Assembly: GCA_943704525.1 (NCBI GenBank)
Contig: CALSCQ010002546.1
Span: 1-44,964 of the forward strand
Reading direction: 5' to 3'
Length of the DNA stretch: 44,964 nucleotides
Source: Pigoraptor vietnamica
Taxonomy: Eukaryota; Opisthokonta; Filasterea
In this document: positions 22,954 to 33,823 of the stretch, one piece after another
How positions within the stretch are numbered: position 1 is the first letter of the stretch
Layout: the number at the start of each line of letters is the position of its first letter
Position numbers and translations under genes: made by a program
The notes under the pieces: model-generated
The model's database searches: none
What the model was told of the DNA's origin: nothing
Seen by the model: the letters and a program-made list of their open reading frames with translations, nothing else

Positions 22954-23328
22954 TCATCCCACGGGACAGTCAGCGTCTGACGAGCACTGGAATGTGCCCA
23001 TTCGCTCAAACATCGCCGTGGGCGCGGCGCGAATGTAGACGGCGTTCGAGGTAAAGCCCCACTCCTTAGTCCCAACGCCCGCCGCGAACGACGAGGCCGT
23101 GTTAGGGACGGACTCGGGGAGGTGCAGAGGCTCGTATTTGTCGACGTTGCCTGTCTTTGGGTCCGGATGCGCCGACCAGCAGTTGTCCGTTTCATCAGCG
23201 CAGACGACAAAACGGTCCGTTGTGCCGGCAACATAAAAGGAGCCGTCCAGAGTGGCGCCGACGCCGGCCATCGCGTCCGCGAAGAGCGCGACGAGCACCG
23301 CCGCCGCGATTACTACACGCGGGTTCAT
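22954..23328 (-). CDS. Small secreted protein, unknown family
   Basis: A 124-codon minus-strand frame begins with a clear signal peptide (MNPRVVIAAAVLVALFADAMAG). The mature part has four cysteines placed as VVCADETDNCW and FQCSSDADCP, and aromatic-rich strands (SFYVAGTTDRFVVC; WGFTSNAVYIRA). The frame ends soon after the last Cys pair (DCPVG, then stop). That is abrupt for a disulphide module, and GTGGGA right after DCP could be a donor splicing to a downstream exon I cannot place. I do not recognise the family. Codon use and the signal peptide support a real gene; the 3' end is uncertain. Confidence 0.5.
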   Translation of the reverse strand: MNPRVVIAAAVLVALFADAMAGVGATLDGSFYVAGTTDRFVVCADETDNCWSAHPDPKTGNVDKYEPLHLPESVPNTASSFAAGVGTKEWGFTSNAVYIRAAPTAMFERMGTFQCSSDADCPVG

Positions 23329-23686
23329 TTTCCCCGTCGGAGGCGACCGACTGATCTGCCGAGCAGTTGTCCCGGCGGGCGGCTCAGTGACACTGCCAAG
23401 TCACGAGCGCACGGTCACTGATAGAGGCGGTGAAATGATTGCGCGGAATTGAAAAGGCGACAGCGGGGGAAAAAATGCGACGCGATTCGTTTGGGAGGGG
23501 GAAACCGATTTTGTGGCACCCCACCTCCTCAAAATAGGAAAGCGGTCCCCAGAGAACATCACGTGCGGTCACGTGCATGTATACCAATAATGGCAATAGA
23601 CACCTGGCGTGGCCCAAAAAGGGAAATTCGTCGCGCGATCGATGCGCAGTGAGGGAATTCCACTGACCGCAAGCGCGACAAATATA

Positions 23687-23725
23687 CCATAATAGGGTAT
23701 AAATTATTTTTACATCCATATTAGG
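23687..23725. promoter_or_regulatory. Paired CArG boxes (SRF-type MADS sites)
   Basis: CCATAATAGG at 23687-23696 and CCATATTAGG at 23716-23725 both fit CC(A/T)6GG exactly, the second being the classical serum response element core. They are 29 bp apart in a short AT-rich patch about 340-380 bp upstream of the LIM-RasGEF start. A CCAAT box follows at 23778-23782. No factor is shown to bind. Confidence 0.55.
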
Positions 23726-24063
23726 ATACGGAGGGATGCGCTGCGCCAAACGGGGGTGGCCTGTTTTGCCTGTCCAGCCAATCGCAGCAGAGTGCTTTTG
23801 CTCTATGTGTGCGAGAGATGCCAGCACTACCCCCGTGGGCCTTCGTTCATAGCACTGCTTGCACACTGCAAGGCAAGCGTGGAGAGAGGGACGGCGTAGA
23901 GTGTTCTTGCCGCAGTAGAGTGGGACGTGGGGGGATCCTCAGTGGTCGGCAGTGGTCGAATAGCCGTGTGATTGCGGCGCATTCCACTGGTACTGTGCCG
24001 CACTGCAGCGCCTCACCGCTTCACACGCACTCTCCGGGGACTATGGGCAGCGTCGTCTGAGAA

Positions 24064-27000
24064 ATGGCGGAGACAACCAAGGACGCAGGTGGGTGTGCCT
24101 TGCAGTCATGTCGTTTTCAGTCGGTGATCGGGCACTGTCGCTGTTGTGTTTCAGCGTCGACGATGCCTGTGCTTTCGATTGCGACGGAGGGAATGATTTG
24201 CGCACCGTCCGAGCGTGGAACACGCGCGTCGGCTGTTTGCTCATGCTGCGGCGGCCGTTCGCGCGCAGTGTGTTGCGCCTGCGGCAACCGGTTCGAGGGC
24301 GGCGCCAAATTTGTGTTTGCGCTCGAGAAGAACTGGCACCATGCGTGCTTCGCGTGCGCGGCGTGCAACCAGCCCCTCACCGACTTTGTCGTGCTGGAGG
24401 GGAAGGCGTATTGCACGAAGCACGCCGAGGAAAAGCAGCAGGCCGAGTATGTCGCGTCGTGCAAGCGCTGCGACGAGTGCAACACGCCGCTCACGGGGCT
24501 CTTCTTCGTGCGCGACGGCAAGAACTTCTGCTCGGCGCATCGCAAGCCCGCGAGCAAGGGCCCCCCATGCGCCGCGTGCGGGCTTGCGATCGATGGCCCG
24601 GCGACGCTGGCGCAGGACCGCCGGTTCCACATGGACTGCTTCCGCTGCGTGCGGTGCGAGCGGCCGCTGGGCACGGGGGAGCCGTATTACGACGTCGAGG
24701 GGGACCCGTATTGCGAGAAGCACTACCGCGCCGCGTTTTGCCAGACGTGCGACGGGTGCGGGCGCACGATCGAGGGCGACCACGTGAGCGCGCTGGACAT
24801 GCACTTCCACACGCACTGCATATTCTGTGTGCGCTGCTCGGCGCCCATTCTGCCCGGCGCCAAATTCGCCGTCGTCGACGGGAAGTTTGTGTGCGAGCCG
24901 TGCAATGCTGACACGCACGCCCCACCGCCGACTGCGCCCGTGCCTGCGGTCCCCGTGACAATCGATTCGCCTGCGCCGCCGGAGGACGACGATGACGAGG
25001 ACAGCGACGACGAAAGCGCGCCGCCCGTCGGTGCGCGCGTGTGTGTGTGTGTTTTTGTGTGTGTGGTCAGTGCGTATGTATGTGAGCGAGAGTGTGAGTG
25101 TGTTTGTGTATTCGTATGACGCGTTGCGTGTGTGTGCATAGGGGCGCAATCGGTGCGTCACTGGCGCAATTGCTGTGGTTGCGCTCTGCGTGAGACATGT
25201 GAAGCACCGAGTGTTCGCTGTTGCGTGTGGCCCTGACACGCGGCGACCGCAGCCAGCGCCACCGAGGCCTTTCGCATTGGGCGAATTCGCGCCTACAGCC
25301 AAAAAATTGCGCCGTTCCTCGAAGTGGGGAAGGTCGTGGGTGGGTGCCGGTGGTGTCGCTTTTGCCTGTGGCACGTGACTTGTGCGTGCGCCGCATTCGC
25401 TAACGGTGTGTGTGTGTGTGCGCGCGCGCGTTTCGCAGCATTGCCCAACGAGGAGAAGGAGCAGCCGATGACACTCGAGCGCATGCTAAAGCTGATGGAC
25501 CTCGGTGGGTGGCCGAGCTGCTTGTGAATCGCGATGTAACGTGCACTGCCACCACTTGTCTTTTCTCTTCTGTTCGCTGCATGATCGATTGCGGTTCAAC
25601 CCGTTTGGCACATGGAACTGAGGCCCTTTCTGTTCGCTGATCACGTGATGGTGCAGACGTTGATCCTTCGGCGGTCATTGATGGCTCACGCGCGCGTAAC
25701 ATGGACAGCGACGACGAAGAAGACGAGGGTGAGTAACAGGCCACTCGGGATTGCGTATGGCCTGACACTGCCACCAGCCCTTGCTTACCTCTTGCCTCTT
25801 CAGACGGACCGACGGGGCCCATTTCACTGCCGGGTCTCATGTCGCTCTTGGACGTCGGCGAGTGTGAGTGCAATGCGTGGCTTTGTGCGTGTGCAGAGTC
25901 GCCTTGACGTAGCTGGAGGAAGGGCGAGGCTACTAGTTAGTTAATCGACCGTCTTTTGTGTGGCAGCGAACTCGAAATCAGCGCGAAGTTCGACGGAAGA
26001 GAGCTCCACAGCCACGCCCCGTGGGTGTCATTGCGCCTGCACTGTTTTCGCTTTAAGCGCTCCTGTTGTTCACTTTGTGTGTGCGACTGTTTTTCACTGT
26101 ACTATGTGCGACTGCCTCTCACTTTGTGTGCGACTGTTTTACACTTTAATGTGTGCGACTGTTTTTCACTACTGTGTGCGACTGTCTCTGTCGTCGCCTG
26201 TTTGTTCCACAAACTGCTTTGATGGGCATCCCCTTGTACTCACGCAATCGTCGCTCTATGTGCCGTCGCTTGTTCTTTTCTTCATTGGGCTGTCGCTTTG
26301 TTCTTATCTTCTCGCACATCCTTGCTCTCCCCATTGCGCAGCGCTCCCGATGGAGTCCCATTACGCATCGCTTTCATTTCCCACGGAACAGCGCAAGAAG
26401 TCGGCCGATCGCCCGACCAACCTGCAGAACATTGAAGAGGAGCCGGTGGGTACCTTACAGTCATCCACTCGCGCACGCAGCGCACACAGGAGGCTTGTCA
26501 TGTGGTCAAAGCGCGCCGATTTCATTTTCCCGCACAATGCTGCGACCGCACGGATGAATCAATTGCTGATCCCCGACCCTCTCTGCCCTAATCACACACA
26601 TACACACACGCGCGCAACCCCTCCTACGTCTCAGACCGAGTACGCAATTCCCATGCACCGCCGCCCGTCCCTCGCTTCGAGCGACCCGGACCTCGTTCGC
26701 CGGCGCAGCGTGTCCATGCCAAACCTCCCTCTCGACCGCCAGCGCGCCGAGGGGCAGAAGGAGCCCCCGCCCAAGTCGCCCCTGGGGCCCACGTCGGACC
26801 GCTCGCAGCTCTCCCCCCGTGCGAAGGACGGCAGCCCGAAGGACTTTCGCGAGCGCGCCAAGTCGGCCAACCAGCGCCCCAAGGTCACCTCGCGGCTGTC
26901 CGGGTGGTTCCAGCGGCTCGTCAGATCGGACGCCGCTGCGGATGCCTCGCCGCAGGCCGCGCCGTCGCCCGCGTCGACCGCGCCACCGCCCGGTGCACTG

Positions 27001-29301
27001 AAGAGGGAACTGTCTCAAAGCGCGGACGCCATCAACGAGGACCTTGCGTCTCTGTCGCCGGCGCCGTCGCCCAAAGTGCCCTCGCCGCAGCGATCGCCGA
27101 AGGCAGCCGCGCGTGACAGCCTGCGGTCATTTCTTGGCGGCAGGATATTGCCGCGTGGTGCGGCCCCTCCGCGCGACCCGGAGCCGCGCCGGCGGTCGTC
27201 GAAGGTTGCGATGGACGGCACGCTGTACCAGCGATCCAAGGAGGGCGAATTTGTAATCATCGGCGGAACCCCTGAAAAGCTTGTGGAGAAGGTCGCTGCG
27301 GGAGGTGTGTGCACGCGCGCGTGTGGAAGCGCTGTGGGGTGTGCCTGTTGAAGCGGCATATTCGTCCGCAGTGGGCCTTGTGCAGCACATGCTTTGGCTC
27401 TCTGTCCCTTGTGTTGACCCTCCCATTACCTTGTCGCGCAGACACGCAGTATGCGAACGTGTTTGTGCTCACCTTCCGCCACGCCATTTCTCCCGTGGAA
27501 ATGATGCGGCTGATTGCGACGCGATTCGACATTGTCGATCCAGACGCAAATCCCGCCGCGTGGAGCAACAACCACGCAGCGTCGCAGCAGCGGTGCGTCC
27601 CTCCGCGCATTGTTGGCGTGCATGTGTTTGTCGCGTGATGGCAGATGCGGACTTGCGGGTGCGCGCGGGTGTGTGTGTGGGTTTGGATGAGTCTTCTCTG
27701 CGCGTTGGTAATGACACCCGCTGTGCTGCGCAGGATGGTCGAGTTCCTGGCCGAGTGGATTTCGCTCTATCCGATGGACTTCGTCACTGGAAGCGACGTC
27801 CGCGCCGTTCTCAACGACATGCTCGACACGCTCGCCGCAAACGGACTCGACGGCGTCGCCGCGCGCATCCGCCGCACCATTGCCGATTGTGTTGTGGTGG
27901 GTGTTGTGGTGGTACTCTCCTTCACGCTGCCTCCCTCTCACTTGCACTTCTCCGCGAGCGGGTGATCCCCTCCGTCACTGCGGCTGAACACCCCTTTGTC
28001 CCTGCGCCGCAACAGTCGCGGCAGTCGTTTTCGCTCGAGGCGCAGCGGAAGGCGTCCATTTCGATCGGCCTGAAGCGAAAGACGGAGTTTGTGGAGTTGA
28101 ACCCGACCAAGCTCGCCAGCGAACTCACACTGCAGGTGGATGGCTGCGCCGGCAGCAACAAATTGCCACGCTCCGCGTTAGCCCACTTGGGTTCGACTCC
28201 GATGCCGCACGCCCTGCCACCTGTTGTTGCACAAGCTTTTTTCTTCACCATGCACACCGCTGTTCGACTCTGTACGCACGCTTGCCATGGCCTGTGACGC
28301 CATCACTTTAATATCTCGAAGTGCCGTACTGCCTCCCTGCATGAGCGCCCCTGCGAGCTTTTTGTTTGCATCTTCACACGCGCCTTCCTTATACACACCC
28401 CTACCACGTGACGAGACTTACCCTCGCGCTGCGCACTTCCTAGGAACTGGAGTGGCTGCAGCGCGTGCGTCCCACGGAAGTGCTCATTCAGCTGTGGTGC
28501 GACGAGAAGGACCCTGTCGTCGCAGAGGCAAAGGGCGCGCTCACCGCGTACATCCAGTGGTTCAACACGGTGCGTGCCTGTTGTGTTTGCCTGTTGCCGA
28601 ATGCCTTCTCGGGTTCTCACTTTCAAGGTGTGGGCGCTGACATTCTCTTGCTCTCGCATTCATTTCGTGTTCTTACTTTCACTGTGTCTGCGTTGTTTGT
28701 GCGTGTGCGTTGTTCAGGTGTCGAGCTGGGTGAGCACGCAAGTCGTCACAACCGACGACCTCCGCCGGCGAGCGCAGACAGTCGAGCGATTCATCAAAAT
28801 CGCGAAGGTGGGCGTCAGTGCGTCACTGTGCAGTCAGAGTCCCACCGACATGTGCTGCGTCGCTAGTCTCCGCCTTATTCTCACCCCGCCTCTCTCCGTC
28901 TCCGTGCTTGCCTTGGCATGGCGCAGGTGTTGAAGCGGCTGCGGAACTTCAACACGCTCTATGCCGTCGTGCTCGGCCTGCACCATGGGGCCGTCGAGCG
29001 CATGAAGAAGACCTGGGAGGTGTGTGCCGCAGCCCATTATGTGCCACGCCACCCATTCTGGTCCCCTCCCCCCCTCCCCCCCCCGCGTCCCTGCAACACG
29101 TAATGCGGCTGTGCCTTGGCTGACGGTGCGTTGTGCCTGCGCAGCTCGTGTCGCGTCGCCGCCTCGCTGCCCTCCGCGAGATCGAGTCCATACTCGACCC
29201 AGACCACAACTTTGAAAACTACCGCAAGGCCTTCAAGAGCTGCGCGCCGCCCGCCATCCCCGTGCTTTGTGGGTGCTCTAAACACGCGAGTGTGCGTGTG
29301 C

Positions 29302-29349
<48 letters not shown>

Positions 29350-30143
29350 ATGTTGAGGCGGATCTTTAATTGTTCGCGCGATTGCCTTCTCCGCATTGGG
29401 CATTTGCTGCGCTTGTTGGGTTCGCATGGCTCACACGGTGTCCTTGCTCACGTGACAGGCATCATGCTCAAGGACCTCACTTCGCTGAACGAACTGCCGA
29501 AGCGCTTCAAGAACGCCTACGTCAACTTTCGCAAGCTGCGCCTCATCGCAGATCGCATCGACGAATTCAGGCGGTTCCAGGTGAGCCCACGTGACTGGCT
29601 GTGTGGCCGTGCACGCACGGGCTGTACATTGCCCCTCGTCTTTCGTTCGATCCACCCTTGGGATGCCTGTGACACGCGTGAACGATCTTTGTGGCTGGCT
29701 GAGTGTACCCCATTTTGAACTTCCCTCATCACCGTCTCTCCCGGCAGGGTTCTGAGTACCGCTCTCTCAGCGTGGACTCGCGCACCCATCGCTACTGCGA
29801 GAACCTCGAAAAGCTGGCTGACCGCGAGCTCTTCCGGTGTTCCAAGTACCTCGAACCCCGCACGGCGGCCTCGGCCGCGCCGCGCGAGGCGGGCAGCGGG
29901 GGCGGCGTGTCGTTTGCGCCCACACCCACACCCGCAGCTGCGACGTCGAGCGGACAGTCGACGCCATCATCGACCTCGCCGGTGGCGACGCTCGTTACTG
30001 CGGGTCTCGTGCGTGGGGTAGTGCACCAGCCGCTCGCGACGGTGGCTTCTGTGAACATGGAGGAGCAGAAGGGCACGTTTGGCCGCGCGGCGATGCGGCG
30101 CGTGGCCATGGAGCTCGCCCTTGTGCCGGACGAATCGTCCTAG
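24064..30143 (+). CDS. LIM-domain/RasGEF fusion protein
   Basis: Seventeen exons join without a phase break: 24064-24088, 24155-25030, 25439-25504, 25657-25728, 25804-25863, 25967-26020, 26342-26445, 26635-27304, 27442-27592, 27734-27896, 28016-28135, 28444-28569, 28718-28807, 28927-29019, 29145-29268, 29459-29580, 29748-30143; about 1103 aa. LIM domains: one at about residues 48-100 (HHACFACAAC, CTKH), a half domain (CKRCDEC...CSAH) lacking its first zinc knuckle, and two complete ones (CAAC...HMDCFRCVRC...CEKH; CDGC...HTHCIFCVRC...CEPC). Next come an acidic stretch, a Ser/Pro/Arg-rich linker, RasGEF_N (about 620-750; YANVFVLTFRHAISPVEMM, MVEFLAEWISLYP) and the CDC25-type RasGEF core (about 775-1020; KLASELTLQELEWL, NFNTLYAVVLGL, PPAIPVLCIMLKDLT). 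Expected role: GDP-GTP exchange on a Ras/Rap GTPase, targeted by LIM contacts to actin or adhesion sites. Five consecutive phase-1 introns bridge LIM and GEF parts, supporting one gene. Confidence 0.85.
29308..29348. repeat. (GT)n microsatellite in LIM-RasGEF intron
   Basis: A nearly pure GT dinucleotide tract lies 40 nt after the donor at 29269 of the LIM-RasGEF gene. Confidence 0.9.
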
Positions 30144-30483
30144 GATGATGTGTGCGATTCTGCGCATGCAAATACAAAGACTTGCATTCCTTACACCTCT
30201 CTGTTGCGCGCAGCAAATGATAGTTCGCGTGTTCTGGCGGTTGCAGAAACAAAGGTTGTCTAGGGTGTCGTGGGCGGACGCACGCATGACAAGTTCACGC
30301 ACGGCGCACGCGTAACACGATTGCCAATCGGTGCTTTTTTCTTCATGGAACGTTGCGGATTTGGGATCGCACAAACGTCCACTGTGCAGAGGCACGCGCA
30401 ACGCAGACGCACGCGGGCGCAGCAACACGCACGCTCACAACACAAGACGGGTATTCATAGGCAGACCAGACGACAGGGGCTGC
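30144..30483. other. Intergenic, convergent 3' ends
   Basis: 340 bp lie between the stop codons of the LIM-RasGEF (+) and DMT transporter (-) genes. It should contain both 3' UTRs. No further gene is seen. Confidence 0.5.
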
Positions 30484-32240
30484 TCATGCAGACTCCACCG
30501 CGCCGTAATCGATGCCGCTGTCGATGGACTGCGAGCGGCCAATGTCGCTGCCGGACCCGCCGAGAAGAGGCTTCTTCTCCTCCGTGGGGCCCTCGCAGTT
30601 GAGCGGGTCGACCTCGTCCTTGGGCTTGGCACCCGTGAAGTTGACAAAGTAAATCCCCGCGCAGATGAGCAGGGCGCCTGCGCACGCGGCCGCGTGAGCG
30701 ATGCGGGCAGGCGATGCGTGAACACGTGCAGTACAAGTGTGCGGGCGCGAATGAGTGGGCAAGTGTGCGGGCGCGGATGAGTGGGCAAGTGTGCGGGCGC
30801 GAATGAGTGGACAAGTGTGCGGGCGCGAATGAGTGGGCAAGTGTGCGGGCGCGAATGAGTGGGCAAGTGTGCGGGCGCGGATGAGTGGGCAAGTGTGCGG
30901 GCGCGAATGAGTGGGCAAGTGTGCGGGCGCGAATAAGTGTGCGGGCGTGGATGAGTGGACGAGTGTGCGGGCGTGGATGAGTGGACAAGTGCAGGCGTGT
31001 GGGGGAAGGCGTGCGGCCGTTTGTGCGCATTGCGGCCTGTTCTCGAGGGGATGCACTGTGTGCGCACTTATCTTCGTGCAATTGCATGTCGAAAGTGCGC
31101 ATGTCGAACGCGCGCAGACGCAAGACCCACCGACGACCTCGAGCACCTTGTACACCCAGCTGACGCCCGCCCAGTCGTCCTTGAATATGACGCCAAAGAA
31201 AATGCCGAAGACGGGAAGCAAAAAGCCGACCATTGTCTGCTTCACGGAGCCTGCGAGTGCACGTGCGTGCGTGCGTGACAAGCGGAGGGTGAGACCATAG
31301 TGTCCATATTTTGAGTATGACACGCCCATATTTGTCAATGCACTGGTTATAGCAAAACAGACACGAAGCGCAGCATCGCAGCCAATCAACCGGCTTCACT
31401 GCGACGCACCGATGGTGGAGAGGAGGAAGAAGTAGAGGAGGTAGGCGACGCACGTGGACACCACGCCGAGATAGACAATCGAAATCCACGCGATGGGCTT
31501 GGCATCGCCCATGAAGCGAAAGTGCGTCTGGCCGGCAAACGACTGCGACAAGGACACTCAGCGACAGCGGGGGGAAGGGCACATCAAGACGCTTGCACGA
31601 ACGCATGGACGCGTGCGCACACATAAAGACACACTCCTACACAGTGCACACACGTTGCGGGAGAACGCACTACGGCGCATGCATTTCACTCACGTCGACG
31701 GGGTAGTTGAATTCCCACGCAAGGGCGATGACGGCGGTGACAAGGCTGCCGGAGACAATTTGGCCCGTCGCGAGCACAATGGAGCAGCAGTCCGAGAGGT
31801 ACTTCTTGCCAAACACTGAGGGGGGCATGCGGCGTCATGTGAGCACATGCAGCCTCGAGCATGAAGCGCACGGGAATGCTTTGCGCCCGCTGTCCCTACG
31901 ACAGTGCAAGAGGAAAGAGAGACACCACACGCACCGCTCGCAAGGCCGTAGCTGGCGCACGCGGCGATGATCATGATGTAATAGCCGATGGTGCATCCCG
32001 TGCAGTCGCTGTCGTCGCCGCCCACGTTGAAGATCTTCTCGGCACAGACGACAAACACACCGCCAAATCCCACGACAAGCCCAATCATGCGCTGCTTGGT
32101 CATCTTTTCCTCGTGGTTCTGCGAAGGGCAGGGGGAGAGAGAGGGTGGAGGGTGGGGGCTGTTAAAAACGACCCGCAACACCACACACAACCAGTTCGCA
32201 AACATATGTCCATGAGTCAACACACGCACACGCTCACACG

Positions 32241-32278
<38 letters not shown>

Positions 32279-32987
32279 ACACGCATGCACGCACGCGTTC
32301 GCATACACACACACAGCTCATAGCCTGCAGCCTTGCTACATGTCACATGGCAAAACACGCACCAGCATAAAGTGTCCAAAGAGCTGCGCGAAGAGGGGAA
32401 TGGCGGAATCGAGAACGGAGGCAACGCCGACGTTGACGCTGGGCTTGCTCTCGGCCCACGCCACAAGCACAAAGGGGATCATGTTGTTCACCACGCCCAT
32501 GACCGTCACCTGCGAAGACAGAGAGAGTGCGGGAGTGAGTGGAGGGAAGATAAGAGTGCGGGTGGGAAAGACATCTCCTCAATACACAGCATGGGTGCAG
32601 TTGGAAACACCGAATCAGAGACGAGCGCAAGGGCACGTGACACTCGCCTGCCAGTAGAAGCCCGGGCGCTCCTTGAGGTGCCGCCGCAGAATTTCGCGGT
32701 GCGGCGGATGAACAAAGACATACACAAAATTGCCCAAGATCATAACCACCGACGCAAGCAGCGTGCGCATCGCCACGAGCGTAAACTGCGCACGGCAACG
32801 AAGGGTAAGACTGCGCAAAAAACACAACGCACACACGCGCACGAAAGTATCTTCCACGCAGGACAGCAACACGCGCTCGCTTGGGACGCACCGGAGGGAA
32901 GACCTCTGCGGCATACTTGATGAAGAGGAACGCGCAGCCCCAAATGGCGCCGAGTGCCACAAACGCAACAAGCTCAATCAGGCGCAT
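30484..32987 (-). CDS. Drug/metabolite transporter superfamily (EamA/DMT) membrane protein
   Basis: Eight minus-strand exons (32892-32987, 32648-32785, 32363-32509, 31935-32118, 31694-31815, 31410-31542, 31131-31250, 30484-30677) in matching phase encode about 377 aa. Ten hydrophobic segments fall in two halves, each opening with EamA-type motifs: LGAIWGCAFLFIKYAAEVFPP at the start, SVLDSAIPLFAQLFGHFML closing the first half, then YLGVVSTCVAYLLYFFLLSTIG and QTMVGFLLPVFGIFFGVIF in the second. A cytosolic C-terminal tail has acidic and Ser-rich motifs ending IDYGAVESA. A loop after the fourth or fifth segment contains paired Cys (DDSDCTGC). DMT members export small metabolites or exchange nucleotide sugars; the substrate cannot be told from sequence. 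The alternation of bacterial-type EamA features suggests a plasma- or endomembrane metabolite exporter. Intron 2 is GC-AG (GCGAGT donor), and intron 7 contains a 26-bp minisatellite. Confidence 0.87.
30734..30988. repeat. 26-bp minisatellite, about 10 copies
   Basis: A tandem array with consensus close to CAAGTGTGCGGGCGCGAATG followed by AGTGGG, period 26 bp, has about eight near-perfect units and two more diverged ones. It lies inside the last intron of the DMT transporter gene (30678-31130). Confidence 0.95.
32226..32300. repeat. (CA)n microsatellite in DMT intron
   Basis: A CA dinucleotide tract fills the middle of the intron between exons 3 and 4 of the transporter gene. Confidence 0.9.
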
Positions 32988-33823
32988 CTTCACCACGCGC
33001 ACTCAAAACGGCGCAGCGCCCGCACGCGAGTGGGAGATCGCACGCTGCGCCGACACAAGAGCACGCCACACCGATTGACAATGCACAGCCACTCGCGAAA
33101 CCCCGCCAAGAATTTGGCCTCCAAACAAAGGGCAGCGCGCGCTTGCTATGAAGCACAGCGACACCAGCGGAGCGCACAGGAGGCTGCAACGAGAGCGACG
33201 CGCTCGGAGTGATGCGGCACAGACACGAATACGCAACGCGGACGAATGGCGCGAAAAGGGGCGCGGTGGTCGCAATGGAACGGCGCGGAATGTGCCGCCG
33301 GTTTGGGCCCGTTTGAATAGCAGACAACACACACGTCGACGCACACGCAGACACACACACACACGCACGCACGCAGCCAGACGAGCGCGAACCCCTGCTG
33401 CGTGAGAGAGAGAGACCGTGTGTGCGTGTGCGTGCCCCAGTATGTGTGTGCGCGGTGTCATGTGGCTGCGCCGTTGTTTAGTGGAGTGCGAGGAAGCGCC
33501 GATTGGGCCGCCCTTGCCCATGTGACGCGCGCCGATTGGCTGGCACGGTGCCGCGAGTGGACATATTAGGACTATAATTGACTTCTTTCCTTTATATGTT
33601 TATTATATGACTACATGGCCATATAGGGGAGGTAACCGGATTTAGATTTTTCCGCGTGTCACGTGATGGTTTGCCTTCTTCTCTTCACACACACACTGCT
33701 CCTTCGCTGGCAGACTGCCGGCCCTGCCGCCGTCACGCCGGGGCAGTTGCTGTACGCGCCAGTTTCAACTGCCGAGGCACTTTTCAGTCAGTCACAGTCG
33801 TGGCGACTGACTATCTCGCGAAC
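32988..33823. promoter_or_regulatory. Divergent intergenic region, DMT transporter and TMEM234
   Basis: 836 bp separate the two start codons. Two inverted CCAAT boxes (ATTGG at 33502-33506 and 33535-33539), an AT-rich patch (33560-33630) and TCACGTGATGGT at 33659-33670 are the recognisable elements. Other open frames here lack exon-like features. Confidence 0.5.

Noticed and set aside
30435-31067. Minus-strand frame rich in repeated His-Ser-Arg-Pro-His-Thr
   Set aside because: Product of the 26-bp minisatellite read in an open frame; it lies within an intron between two clear transporter exons.
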